Shown here: positions 8,466 to 17,016 of the stretch, piece by piece
Position numbering within the stretch: position 1 is the first letter of the stretch
Layout: every line of letters starts with the position of its first letter
Assembly (NCBI GenBank): GCA_963813895.1
Contig: CAWFAS010000002.1
Location: forward strand, 1-64,000
Source of the DNA: DASZWJ01 sp963813895
GTDB lineage: Bacteria > Pseudomonadota > Gammaproteobacteria > JAURND01
Reading direction: 5' to 3'
Length of the DNA: 64,000 nt
The notes under the pieces: generated by a model
What the model was told of the DNA's origin: nothing
What the model saw: only the letters and a program-made list of their open reading frames with translations
Database searches by the model: none
Program-made: the position numbers and the translations under genes

Positions 8466-9065
8466 ATGGCAAGAAGAAACGATCATTCCCGAGAGGAACT
8501 TAAAAAAATAGCTGTGTTAGCAGGAAAAAATCTCATTCTTAATGAAGGACTTGGAGGGTTCAGCGCCCGGAAAGTGGCTAAAGAAATCGGTTATACCATT
8601 GGCACCATTTACAATATCTTTGGAAGTCACGAAAATTTCATTTTACATATCAACGCTACTACCCTAGACGATATGTATCATTATCTCTCTAAGCATCGTA
8701 AAAATAATCAGCAACCTGTGGATATAATAAAAAATTTGGCTGCCGCTTATCTAAATTATGCACGGAAAAATTATAACCTCTGGAGTGCATTATTTGAATT
8801 CAATCTGCCGCAGGATATTCCCCTGCCGGATTGGTATGCCCATAAAATTAAACTACTATTTACAATGGTTGAGGAATCCATGCTGCCATTATTTGATGGC
8901 AATAGTAAAAAATCAGAACATGCAGCAAAAGTTTTATGGTCAAGCATTCATGGTATCTGTCAGTTAGGACTAACCGGTAAACTTGATACAGTAGGCGCTG
9001 CACCCGTTAAGGTATTGACAGACTCTCTGATTGATAATTATATTCTTGGGGTGAATCATGCCTAA
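8466..9065 (+). CDS. TetR/AcrR family regulator, copy 1
   Basis: A 199-aa one-domain repressor. The N-terminal helix-turn-helix is visible as GLGGFSARKVAKEIGYTIGT followed by IYNIFGSHENFI, the classic TetR pattern at residues 25-60. The C-terminal part resembles the TetR_C_13/WHG-type ligand domain (SALFEFNLPQDIPLPDWY; AKVLWSSIHGICQLGLTGKL). It would act as a DNA-binding dimer released by a small ligand. It is divergent from the exported-protein gene. The inverted copy at 13101-13700 differs at residues 3 (N/S) and 139 (G/D). Confidence 0.9.
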   Translation: MARRNDHSREELKKIAVLAGKNLILNEGLGGFSARKVAKEIGYTIGTIYNIFGSHENFILHINATTLDDMYHYLSKHRKNNQQPVDIIKNLAAAYLNYARKNYNLWSALFEFNLPQDIPLPDWYAHKIKLLFTMVEESMLPLFDGNSKKSEHAAKVLWSSIHGICQLGLTGKLDTVGAAPVKVLTDSLIDNYILGVNHA

Positions 9066-9331
9066 TATTAGTTACTTAAAACAGGGCATAGCTGGGAATT
9101 GCCATAGCGCATAGCGCAAATTTGACCACTACCTTCCTGGTCGGTTTTAGAGCGCGGAATTATAATCTCCACACCAGGCACCGCTATTGCGCAAGCAATG
9201 ATAAAATTGAAACGCTACGCCACGAGAAATTGTTTTTAGCTCAAGAAAAATCTGAATTAACTTTTATTGTCAGGCAATTACAACAGAACAATATAGTCAC
9301 AAATTAATCTCTGCAAATAGGAGTAATATGA

Positions 9332-10144
9332 ATGGGTAATGAAAAATATATTTTACAGGTAGGTGATAAAACCAATGATCGATTAAAACTACTGAATCAG
9401 ATATATAATTCATTTAGTCTTGATTTTTTAAAAAAACACGAACTAAGGTCTGGAATGACGATTTTGGATATTGGTTGTGGATTTGGCATTATGACTTGTA
9501 AATTAGCCGAGCTGGTAGGTACCAGTGGGTATGTGATTGGCATTGATAATAGTGCTGAGCAATTAGAAATAGCTCACCAAAAAGCTTCTGAAAAAAAAAT
9601 TAAAAATATAAAATTCATAAAATTATCCGTATATGATTTAGAATGTCTTGATCAAAAATTTGATTTAGTATGGGGTCGTTTTATTTTATCTCACCTCACT
9701 GAGCCTGAAAAAGTAATTTCCAAAGTTTATCAGCAGCTACACCCAGAAGGCATTTTTTGTTCCGATGAAACTTTTACACCTCTTTTTAGCTACCCAGAGC
9801 ACATTTTATTTGATCAATTTGCTCGTGCGGTAAGTCATTTATTCGAAGCTCAAGGAAAAAACTTTAATTTAGGGATGTATGTTCCTGCAAAGTTAAAAGC
9901 ATTTGGCTTTAATAATATTATTACAAAAAGCAGTTTTCCTATTTTATTTTCTGCATCGGAAAAAGTTTTTATGTCCCAATCTATTATTGAATCTAAATCT
10001 GCCATTTTAGAAACCCAAGCATTAACTGAAACCGAATATGAATGCATGTTGAATTGGTTTAATACCGCAGTGGTTGATGAAAATTGTTATTTTTCTGCTC
10101 CAGGCATAATACAGACATCGGGCTGCAAATTAAAAAGCAGGTAG
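9332..10144 (+). CDS. Class I SAM-dependent methyltransferase
   Basis: A 270-aa protein with the class I methyltransferase fold. Motif I is ILDIGCGFGIMTCKLAELVG at about residues 45-64, followed by the acidic motif II end (VIGIDNSAEQLEIA) and by FDLVWGRFILSHLTEPEKVI (motif post-II/III). Substrate unknown; the closest general resemblance is to small-molecule (UbiE/Arsenite-type Methyltransf_11/25) enzymes. The ATG at 9332 has GGAG 8 bp upstream; an earlier ATG at 9328 runs straight into a stop. It sits inside the inverted-repeat island ahead of the beta-lactamase. Confidence 0.8.
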   Translation: MGNEKYILQVGDKTNDRLKLLNQIYNSFSLDFLKKHELRSGMTILDIGCGFGIMTCKLAELVGTSGYVIGIDNSAEQLEIAHQKASEKKIKNIKFIKLSVYDLECLDQKFDLVWGRFILSHLTEPEKVISKVYQQLHPEGIFCSDETFTPLFSYPEHILFDQFARAVSHLFEAQGKNFNLGMYVPAKLKAFGFNNIITKSSFPILFSASEKVFMSQSIIESKSAILETQALTETEYECMLNWFNTAVVDENCYFSAPGIIQTSGCKLKSR

Positions 10145-10295
10145 TTTGATTGAGTAAACTTAGTTATGAGTTTTTATATATTCATTGTTGTTGCAATCCA
10201 CTGTGGCAGATTGCAATAGCCTGAGTTTACTGGGCGTCAAATTTATAATTTACTCAAGCGATATCGTAACTTTTTTATCACAGAAGGTAGTCAAT

Positions 10296-11228
10296 ATGAA
10301 ATTTCTTTTATTCAAACGCTTATCCGTTTTAGCATTTACGCTTTCTTTTATCAGTATTGCCATACCTCAAGTCGCAAGTGCCCAACAAATTCAATCCACC
10401 TCAATACAGAAAAAGCTCGCCGATCTTGAAGCGCAATCAGGTGGACGGCTTGGTATATCCGCAATCAATACTGCAAATAACATACGCATCCAATATCGTG
10501 CTGACGAGCGATTCCCATTTTGCAGCACAAGCAAGGTCATCGTTGTTTCAGCAATTTTAAAGGAAAGCGAAACAAAACCAGACATGCTGCAAAAACAAAT
10601 TTCTTATAGCCAGGAAGATGTAGATAAAAGTGGATATGCACCGATTACGAAACAGCATATTAATGATGGTATGAGTATCAACGAATTATGTAAAGCCGCA
10701 ATGGAATATAGCGATAATACAGCCATGAATCTTCTAATAAAAAAACTAGGCGGTACTGAAGCAGTGACTAGCTATGCTCGATCTATCAATGACCATACCT
10801 TTAGATTAGATCGATGGGAGCCTGAATTAAATACTGCAATCCCAGGAGATATGCGGGACACAACTACGCCAAATGCAATGGCAGATAGCCTAAAACAACT
10901 AGCACTGGGTGACTCTCTGGGATTACCACAGCGAGAACAGCTACAAACCTGGCTAAAGAATAATACCACTGGCGATGCTAGAATCCGTGCAGGAGTACCA
11001 AAGGGCTGGATAGTTGGCGATAAAACCGGTACCGGTTCTTATGGCACGACCAACGATATTGCTATCATCTGGCCACCAAACTGTGCTCCAATTGTCATGG
11101 TGGTTTATTTGACGCAAAAGCAAAAAGATGCAGTTAAACGCGATGAGATTATCGCTTCAGCTACGCGTTTAGTGCTTAATGAATTTGCTAAGACTGATCA
11201 ATGCATAAAAGCAGAAACCGTAAATTAG
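10296..11228 (+). CDS. bla: Class A beta-lactamase
   Basis: A serine beta-lactamase of about 310 aa with a signal peptide (MKFLLFKRLSVLAFTLSFIS...VASA), acting in the periplasm on penicillins and possibly cephalosporins. All class A signatures are present: S-x-x-K as CSTSK (Ser about residue 77), SDN (about 139), the omega-loop EPELN with the general base Glu (about 175), and KTGTGSYGTTND (about 243). The residue before the active serine is Cys, as in CTX-M and KPC, but no Cys follows KTGT, so the KPC-type disulfide is not expected. The start at 10296 is preferred over an upstream in-frame codon at 10185 because of AGAAGG upstream and the signal peptide. It lies between the inverted arms. Confidence 0.93.
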   Translation: MKFLLFKRLSVLAFTLSFISIAIPQVASAQQIQSTSIQKKLADLEAQSGGRLGISAINTANNIRIQYRADERFPFCSTSKVIVVSAILKESETKPDMLQKQISYSQEDVDKSGYAPITKQHINDGMSINELCKAAMEYSDNTAMNLLIKKLGGTEAVTSYARSINDHTFRLDRWEPELNTAIPGDMRDTTTPNAMADSLKQLALGDSLGLPQREQLQTWLKNNTTGDARIRAGVPKGWIVGDKTGTGSYGTTNDIAIIWPPNCAPIVMVVYLTQKQKDAVKRDEIIASATRLVLNEFAKTDQCIKAETVN

Positions 11229-11641
11229 CATAGTAACCTATTAATAATTGTAGCCAGAATACTTAACGAGCCAATTCTCTTCATAGGAATAATCACGTTT
11301 AATAGTTTTATAAAGGTAATCTCAATATGCTATGGAATGTCGTTAAAGCTATTTTTTTTATTCAACAGGAATTACATGAGGCTGTAGAAAGCAGTTTGCA
11401 ACTCACTAATGAAAAGCACGCGCTTGAGCAACATCAACAATGAGGAACTAAAAGTCCGGCTCTACGACCAGAATGTAAAAAATAAATATAGCTGCTTGTT
11501 TCCTGACTACCGAAGAGATTGACGGGTTGCCAAGCAAGTGGAACTATTATCTAAATAATTTTAAAAGGTGGTTGCACTTATTGGTTGAATCCGCGATTCA
11601 ATAAACTATAATACTTCCGATAATAAAAATTATCGGAAGTA
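11229..11641 (+). other. Gene-poor stretch with a 38-aa ORF and a 26-bp inverted repeat
   Basis: ATG at 11327 preceded by AAAGG opens a 38-codon ORF (MLWNVVKAIFFIQQELHEAV, then a coiled-coil tail) ending at 11443. It may be a small protein or a truncated gene start. At 11598-11623 and 11630-11655, 26-bp arms surround a 6-bp loop; this hairpin overlaps the end of the damaged D12 methylase and could act as a terminator or be an insertion scar. Confidence 0.35.
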
Positions 11642-12326
11642 TTATAGTTTATTGATTGCGGGTCTAAAAAAAAAACTACTTTTAGGGCTGTAATATCCAG
11701 GATAAGGTGGATCAAGTATTACAACGTCACTATTATCTAATTTTTCAATGGCTGAAATAAAATCATAACCATCTTTAGCAGAAAGAGACAGCTTTTTATT
11801 TTGGAAAAGAATATTTAAATTGCGAATCCTCTCAACTAATTCAACAGTAGTAATTGTAGGATAAAGATCAAAGCCACTAATAATTTTTTCACCAAAAAAC
11901 AAAGGCCGGTTTTGCTCTAATCGATTTGCCAAGAATAACCACAATACCGCTTTTCTGAATGACTTTGTATTCTCATCTGCTAATTCCTCAGTTAATCGTA
12001 GGTAATAAGCTTGAAGCGTAGAAAATAATTGTAATCTTTCAGAAACTTTTTGACATAAATTTTGGTACTCTGAAATAAGCTTCTGGATGATCTCTAACTG
12101 CTTCAAATAAATAAATAATAGGTGGGTATACATCATTAATTAAATAACTTTCTGCTATATTGTATTGCAGAGCACATAAACTAAAGCTTCCAGACCCCGC
12201 AAATACATCGATAAAACGTTTACACCGAGTGGATTTTATGAGACCCAAAAAGTTATCTACATTACCTTCCTTTTCTCTATTTGCTGTAGTAGCTGTCAGA
12301 GTCAACGGCACTAGTCCTCTCCTCAA
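11642..12326 (-). pseudogene. D12-class N6-adenine DNA methyltransferase, frameshifted
   Basis: Two overlapping frames on the minus strand make up one D12/Dam-like adenine methylase. The upstream frame (12039-12326) carries the SAM-binding motif FIDVFAGSGSFS and ALQYNIAESYLINDVYPPII. The downstream frame (11642-12136) carries the helical target-recognition part and the catalytic motif VVILDPPYPGYYSP. The switch is needed around 12060-12110. The N-terminal YxGGK-type segment is also unclear, and the C-terminus ends in a 26-bp inverted repeat. The intact enzyme would methylate adenine, as in restriction-modification systems; here it is probably dead. Confidence 0.75.
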
Positions 12327-12376
12327 TTCCTTATTTAATATTAAGTTAAAGCTTTATGAGCGCCCCTTATGAAAAA

Positions 12377-12740
12377 TTAGATGACATAAAATATTTCATT
12401 TGGTGTTACATCCCCCAAAGATTTTCTGGGTCTATTATTCAGTCTATCTATGATGATATCAAGATCATCTTCTGTAACATCATTGAAGGCAACTCCTTTT
12501 TTAAATACTGCCGAATTAATCCTTTTCATTTAGACCACGTTCCCAAGACGAATATGGATGTGCAAAATAAAAATCTGCATTTAACTTTTTACTGATTTCT
12601 TCATGGCCTGCAAATTCACTGCCATTATCTCCCGTGATAGTGTAAGCCAATTCACAAAAAGGCTTTAAGCCAGTAATCACTGCATCTGAAACTAACTTAG
12701 ATGTCTTAGCTTTTACTTTTGGGTGAGTAGGCCAGCGGAG
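12377..12740 (-). pseudogene. IS30-family transposase, C-terminal remnant
   Basis: The minus strand encodes the catalytic end of an IS30-type DDE transposase. A frame from about 12740 reads ITGDNGSEFAGHEE (second Asp and family motif), then FAHPYSSWERGLNE (E of DDE). After a frame change near 12515-12535 it continues FKKGVAFNDVTEDDLDIIID and RLNNRPRKSLG, ending with a stop at 12377. The N-terminal half is missing and the broken end meets an inverted repeat. A second, different IS30 scrap is at 18180-18320. Confidence 0.8.
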
Positions 12741-12763
12741 CTGCCCCACTGGTCTACTCACCC
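12721..12763. repeat. Short inverted repeat GGGTGAGTAG...CTACTCACCC
   Basis: Ten perfect outer base pairs, about 15 with one mismatch, bound the broken end of the IS30 remnant. Related GTGAGTAG/GTGAGCAG words recur at 7478-7486, 13070-13080 and as the termini of the 34199-34330 element, so it may be the end or a relic of a small mobile element. Confidence 0.4.
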
Positions 12764-12819
12764 GAAAATTTTATGACCAACCGCCCTATTTCGCTTCAAT
12801 ATATAAGCACCATCATTAA

Positions 12820-13080
12820 AAAATAGCCAAAACCTGCCAATTACCTCACGCAGAACGCTATAGTGGTCACAGTCTACATCGCGGCTTTGCAACCTCCGCC
12901 TCTCATAAAGGGGCTTCTTTTAGCGCCATTATGCGCCAGGGGCGTTGGCGCCATGAGGGCATGGTGCATGGTTATATCGAGGAGGGACAACGCTTCGATG
13001 CCAACGCATCTCATACCTCAAACTTCTTTACTGATATTTCCCACAAGGTGGGTGGGTTACTCGCAATGACGGGTGAGTAG
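12820..13080 (+). pseudogene. Tyrosine recombinase/integrase, C-terminal remnant
   Basis: The frame is open from 12820 to TAG at 13078-13080 without a usable start. It reads YSGHSLHRGFATSASHKGAS, then IMRQGRWRHEGMVHGYIEEG. This is the C-terminal catalytic block of phage-type integrases: the H-x-x-R box, the G-x-W/H region and the nucleophilic tyrosine in HGYIEEG. The N-terminal arm and first catalytic Arg are lost. It indicates that an integrative element once occupied this island. Confidence 0.75.
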
Positions 13081-13100
13081 TTAGTGCGCCAAGTAACTAA

Positions 13101-13700
13101 TTAGGCATGATTCACCCCAAGAATATAATTATCAATCAGAGAGTCTGTCAATACCTTAACGGGTGCAGCGCCAACTGTATCAAGTTTACCGGTTAGTCCT
13201 AACTGACAGATACCATGAATGCTTGACCATAAAACTTTTGCTGCATGTTCTGATTTTTTACTATTGTCATCAAATAATGGCAGCATGGATTCCTCAACCA
13301 TTGTAAATAGTAGTTTAATTTTATGGGCATACCAATCCGGCAGGGGAATATCCTGCGGCAGATTGAATTCAAATAATGCACTCCAGAGGTTATAATTTTT
13401 CCGTGCATAATTTAGATAAGCGGCAGCCAAATTTTTTATTATATCCACAGGTTGCTGATTATTTTTACGATGCTTAGAGAGATAATGATACATATCGTCT
13501 AGGGTAGTAGCGTTGATATGTAAAATGAAATTTTCGTGACTTCCAAAGATATTGTAAATGGTGCCAATGGTATAACCGATTTCTTTAGCCACTTTCCGGG
13601 CGCTGAACCCTCCAAGCCCTTCATTAAGAATGAGATTTTTTCCTGCTAGCACAGCTATTTTTTTAAGTTCCTCTCGGGAATGATCGCTTCTTCTTGCCAT
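13101..13700 (-). CDS. TetR/AcrR family regulator, copy 2
   Basis: A 199-aa protein identical to the TetR at 8466-9065 except for residues 3 (Ser) and 139 (Asp). The helix-turn-helix (GLGGFSARKVAKEIGYTIGT) and ligand-domain phrases are intact. It is the inverted counterpart: both TetR genes point inward toward the 4-kb core. Its control region is duplicated too, including the AACAGTGT repeats, so both proteins should bind both promoters. Two nearly identical repressors this close suggest a recent duplication. Confidence 0.9.
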   Translation of the reverse strand: MARRSDHSREELKKIAVLAGKNLILNEGLGGFSARKVAKEIGYTIGTIYNIFGSHENFILHINATTLDDMYHYLSKHRKNNQQPVDIIKNLAAAYLNYARKNYNLWSALFEFNLPQDIPLPDWYAHKIKLLFTMVEESMLPLFDDNSKKSEHAAKVLWSSIHGICQLGLTGKLDTVGAAPVKVLTDSLIDNYILGVNHA

Positions 13701-13904
13701 TTTTATTATACACTGTTAAATTAATTATTGAACACTGTTTAATTACCTGTTATTGTATTCTCCTTGTCAATAGCTTAATGGCTATAGACAAATAGGAACA
13801 GGTATTCCTAAAAAGTGTCGTCCTAAGAGTTTGTCCCGTCGAGTTTCGATACCCTTATCAAAGCGGGCTAAGCAATTATTCAATATAACATGAGGTAAAT
13901 TTAA

Positions 13905-14303
13905 ATGCGTAAAATATTTTTTTCGATTTTAATTATGGGTGGGTTATTTTCTCAAGCAGCATTTGCGGGAGATCCTACTTATTTCTCCACGATTGCAGAG
14001 GCTCAAAAATATTGTCCATCTTTAACTAATTCAAGTTACGATTTGACATTTAAGCCAAATTCTCCAGTAGAGCACAGTGCGGGTATTATAAGCGGAGAAT
14101 CTCAAAATGATAGTTTCTTTTTGAGTACTAATAGTAGTACGCTCGCTCCGATGCATTGGGATTCTCAAACGGCGATTATTAAAGATGCTCAATTTCGAAG
14201 TGTAGATGGCAATTATGGACATATTTCAGGCAATAAAACCACTTGCTATTATTCTTATCAGGGTTGGACTGGCATTATGGTTAGCTTGCTTATGAGCAAT
14301 TAA
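13905..14303 (+). CDS. Small exported protein, copy 2
   Basis: A 132-aa protein identical to that at 7863-8261 except Ala for Glu at residue 32. Signal peptide ends AAFA; the mature chain has CPS near the start and TTCYYSYQGW near the end. Transcribed away from TetR copy 2, mirroring the left arm. Function unknown; related in layout to the protein at 32147-32674. Confidence 0.8.
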   Translation: MRKIFFSILIMGGLFSQAAFAGDPTYFSTIAEAQKYCPSLTNSSYDLTFKPNSPVEHSAGIISGESQNDSFFLSTNSSTLAPMHWDSQTAIIKDAQFRSVDGNYGHISGNKTTCYYSYQGWTGIMVSLLMSN

Positions 14304-14348
14304 TTAAAATGGATAAGTCTTTCTTTTAAAATCAAAGGGAGAGGCTTA

Positions 14349-14636
14349 GGGCTTGTGCAAGAATAACTTCCCTTTTTAGGGCTCATCTTGGGCTCATCTT
14401 CGGACGTTTTGTCTTTCAGAAAAACGCTTACATAGAACAACCGACATAGTCGTCCCGGCATGGAAGCCGGGATCCATATCACAGGATGTGAAAGTTTCGC
14501 TTTCCTGCGCCCTGGATCCCGGCTTCCTGCCGGGACGACGTTCCGTCGACTATGCGCACATTTTTCTGAAAAACAAAACGTCCAAATCTGAACCCAATCT
14601 AAACCCTAAAAAGGGAAGTTATTCTTGCACAAGCCC
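14349..14636. repeat. Nested palindromic element, shell B copy 2
   Basis: Mirror image of 7530-7817 inside the right arm, so it was copied with the arm rather than inserted independently. The outer repeat starts GGGCTTGTGCAAGAATAACT, and the inner GTCGTCCCGGC palindrome is about 14436-14551. Confidence 0.85.
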
Positions 14637-14803
14637 TTACTTTTTGCTCTAAAGATTTGTTATCTTACTTTCGGGATAACTGCTCACTAACATTGGTCAA
14701 TAATAATCACTCAGTAGCTAAAGTTTATTATTAATCTGACAAATTTTTAAAAATAAATTACAACGTCCTTTTCCAGTTGGCGTTTTATCTTGACTTTCCC
14801 ACT

Positions 14804-15265
14804 TCAAATCAGAATGTTAGACCCCTCTGCTACAACGCCCTCATCTCCCAAACATTGCTGCATTAACTTGATCATTTCCTGCTGTTGCTGTGCATTTAAA
14901 TTGGCAAAAATACGTTGATATACTTTAGTGCGGATAGCTTTGGTTTTGGCCTGTATCTCTTTACCTTCAGACGTCAAAAAAAGCTGGTAGCTACGGTGAT
15001 CTGTTGTATCTTTTTGGCGAACGATTAAGTTTTTTCTTTCTAACTCTTTGACTTTGCGTGTAATTTGCGCTTTGTCTTTACATGTCAGAACCACAAGTTT
15101 TTGTAAACTCATGCCAGGATGGTTATTGAGTAAGGCCAAAGTTTTAATGTCCGGAGGAGTTAATAAGTAACCCTGCGCCTTTAAAGCAAGACGCATTTGT
15201 GCTTTGACAGTGGTGACCAAGGCACCAAACGTGATAAGTAATTCTGGACTAACTGGTGGTTTCAT
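14804..15265 (-). CDS. MarR family transcriptional regulator
   Basis: A regulator of about 153 aa with the MarR winged helix: YLLTPPDIKTLALLNNHPGM (helices 2-3), LQKLVVLTCKDKAQITRKVK (recognition helix) and the wing ERKNLIVRQKDTTDHRSYQL, with the family D-x-R motif DHRS. A longer frame reaches 15298, but starting at MKPPVSPELL (15265) leaves the inverted-repeat operator outside the gene. Divergent from the Bcr/CflA-type transporter, so it probably represses that exporter until a drug-like ligand binds. The C-terminus ends LQQCLGDEG-like helices of the dimer domain. Confidence 0.88.
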   Translation of the reverse strand: MKPPVSPELLITFGALVTTVKAQMRLALKAQGYLLTPPDIKTLALLNNHPGMSLQKLVVLTCKDKAQITRKVKELERKNLIVRQKDTTDHRSYQLFLTSEGKEIQAKTKAIRTKVYQRIFANLNAQQQQEMIKLMQQCLGDEGVVAEGSNILI

Positions 15266-15278
15266 ATAGGCAACAATA

Positions 15279-15333
15279 TAGTTGATAGAGTCAATCAAAT
15301 ACGCTATGCTTATCTGGTTGACTCTATCAACTA
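15279..15333. promoter_or_regulatory. MarR operator: paired TTGA-N5-TCAA sites
   Basis: Two 16-bp arms, TAGTTGATAGAGTCAA at 15279-15294 and its exact complement at 15318-15333, lie between the divergent MarR and MFS genes. Each arm is itself a TTGA-N5-TCAA partial palindrome, the size of one MarR dimer site. The centres are 39 bp apart, so two dimers could cover both promoters. Confidence 0.65.
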
Positions 15334-15349
15334 AATAAGTAACTTTCCA

Positions 15350-16552
15350 ATGAGATCAAATATGCCCTCTTTAACATTCATTATAGTATTAGCTATGGCA
15401 GTTGCGCTAGGACCATTTGCTGTTGACACCTATTTACCCGCCTTCCCCAACCTCACTCAATACATGCAAGTTAGCATTGATCAGGTAGGGCTCAGCGTAA
15501 GTGTATATATTTTTGGTTTGGCTCTAGGTCAGTTAGTAGGTGGATTTTTATCTGATCGCTATGGACGAGTACGACTGATGATAACAGGATTAGCCATTTT
15601 TTCTATTAGCAGTTTTTTATTAGCTTTTAGTCATACACTTACGCAATTATTGCTATTGCGGTTTTTACAAGCCTTGGGGGGAGGATGTTGTGGGGTCAGT
15701 GTACCCGCTATCGTCCGAGATCGCACACAAGGTCGTGAAGCTGCAAAATTATTTAGCCTAATTGGCTCAATTTATATTATTGCGCCAGCTATTGCTCCCA
15801 CTATTGGCAGTCTTATTTTAACCATTTCCAATTGGTCGGGTATATTTATCTTCCTGACATTATATGCGCTGCTGCTAATCTTTTTTTTAAAACGCTATGT
15901 ATTTACCTCGCCAACACTATTGCTAAACCGCGATCTATCGATAAAAAAATTAACTATGTTTGCCAGCTTAAGCATAGTTTTAAAAAACTCAGCTGCACGA
16001 TATCTCATTTTATTACAAGCATTTTCATTTAGTATCATGCTGATATTTATTACCAACGCTTCTTTTATTTACCAGCAATGGTTTGCAGTATCTGCTTTTG
16101 CTTTCTCCATGTTATTTGCTTGCAATATTGCAATGATGGGTTTTCTAAGTTTAATCAATCGTTGGTTGGTGCATCGAATAGAACCAATCATAATTTTAAC
16201 GATGGCTGTGGCACTGCAGACCCTAGCTGTCGCAGCTTTAATTGCGATTGTGTTTTTAAAATTGAATATCGTGTTTTTCGTGTCTGCGTTAATGGTTGCT
16301 GTCGGATCCATGGGGATGATATCTCCAAATACCCAAGCTTGTTATTTGCACTATTTTGGTAATAACAGTGGAACTGCAGCAGCTTTAATGGGCGCGATAC
16401 AATTAACCATAGCGGGCTGCATGAGTGCTTTATCTACCTTTATTGCCGATGGTAGTTTACTGCCTCTGGTTTTAACCATGGGATTATGCACAATTGTCAG
16501 TGTATTTTCTGTACGGAGTGCATATTTTCTAATATGCACAAATGCTAAATAG
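15350..16552 (+). CDS. MFS drug exporter, Bcr/CflA type
   Basis: A 400-aa, 12-helix major facilitator. The N-terminus shows AVALGPFAVDTYLPAFPNLT, the conserved DTYLPAFP motif of the DHA1 Bcr/CflA group. Then come GLALGQLVGGFLSDRYGRVR (motif A between helices 2 and 3) and LRFLQALGGGCCGVSVPAIV (motif C region). It should export small hydrophobic compounds by proton antiport. Both ATGs at 15350 and 15362 are possible. Divergent from a MarR gene with a strong operator between them, so it is probably substrate-inducible. Confidence 0.88.
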   Translation: MRSNMPSLTFIIVLAMAVALGPFAVDTYLPAFPNLTQYMQVSIDQVGLSVSVYIFGLALGQLVGGFLSDRYGRVRLMITGLAIFSISSFLLAFSHTLTQLLLLRFLQALGGGCCGVSVPAIVRDRTQGREAAKLFSLIGSIYIIAPAIAPTIGSLILTISNWSGIFIFLTLYALLLIFFLKRYVFTSPTLLLNRDLSIKKLTMFASLSIVLKNSAARYLILLQAFSFSIMLIFITNASFIYQQWFAVSAFAFSMLFACNIAMMGFLSLINRWLVHRIEPIIILTMAVALQTLAVAALIAIVFLKLNIVFFVSALMVAVGSMGMISPNTQACYLHYFGNNSGTAAALMGAIQLTIAGCMSALSTFIADGSLLPLVLTMGLCTIVSVFSVRSAYFLICTNAK

Positions 16553-16616
16553 TTGAACCTGTCTAGTATTGAATTGAAATATAGATTAGTTAAGCGGTTA
16601 GCTTACAACAAATTCT

Positions 16617-16647
16617 GATGTGAAGTCGAAAATTTCAACTTCACATC
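16617..16647. terminator. Hairpin downstream of the exporter
   Basis: GATGTGAAGT at 16617 pairs perfectly with ACTTCACATC ending at 16647 across an 11-base loop. It lies between the convergent exporter gene and hydrolase remnant. Only a weak T-run follows, so termination is probable rather than certain. Confidence 0.45.
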
Positions 16648-16710
16648 TTCCCATTTGACATGTGTTATCTGCTTCTAACCTTCGCGCTAAGGCACCTTAA
16701 ATCCTACAAA

Positions 16711-17016
16711 CTAATTCTTTACACAAGATAATTGAGGCAATGAATGTTTAATAAATCGAGTCTCAGGAATTTCCTTATTCAATTCGGCATCAGCCTGTGG
16801 GTCATAGATTTTTTCGCTTTGTCCGTAACCCAGATAATCTATTAAAATGAGGCGAAAATATGGAATTAATTTTTCAATGTAGCCTAGGGATTTCCAGTTC
16901 TGGGAATCATTACCATCCCCATGCTGCATCACCATTATAGGTAAGGATTGTTCGCCGATATCTTCGTAATAAATTTTCCCAGGTTGTTTTGATCTATGAC
17001 TGATAGCATAAGACAT
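16711..17016 (-). pseudogene. Alpha/beta hydrolase, N-terminal remnant
   Basis: A 101-aa frame begins like an alpha/beta hydrolase: IYYEDIGEQSLPIMVMQHGD (HG oxyanion motif) and LILIDYLGYGQSEKIYDP (the D-x-x-G-x-G-x-S strand/loop). After that the sequence jumps to ELNKEIPETRFIKH and stops. The nucleophile, acid and histidine are missing, so a large internal deletion has occurred. Non-functional as a hydrolase. Confidence 0.65.

Larger units (their letters stand above)
7478..9065. repeat. Left arm of 1.6-kb inverted duplication
   Basis: This arm is collinear base for base with the reverse complement of 13101-14688: each position x maps to 22166-x, with no insertion or deletion. I can see only a handful of substitutions. 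It carries a shell-B palindromic element, the exported-protein gene and a TetR gene. Homology stops within about 15 bp outside the TetR stop codon on the inner side, and at AGTGAGCAG on the outer side. Confidence 0.9.
13101..14688. repeat. Right arm of 1.6-kb inverted duplication
   Basis: Reverse complement of 7478-9065 with the same length and gene content. On the inner side, after the TetR stop, the two copies share TTAGTTACTT with a 2-bp offset and then diverge. On the outer side they diverge at position 14688. The arms enclose 9066-13100. Confidence 0.9.

Noticed and set aside
9122..9307. 61-aa ORF ending in a coiled-coil stretch
   Set aside because: Mixed composition, no ribosome site; at best a relic of a lost gene before the methyltransferase.
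10185..10295. N-terminal extension of the beta-lactamase
   Set aside because: The start at 10296 gives a proper signal peptide and has a ribosome site; the extension does not.
12863..13069. 68-aa ORF
   Set aside because: Out of frame with the integrase remnant at 12820-13080, which explains the coding look of this stretch.
7478..14688. Composite transposon with IS arms
   Set aside because: The arms carry no transposase gene, so the classic composite model is not supported even though the geometry is similar.
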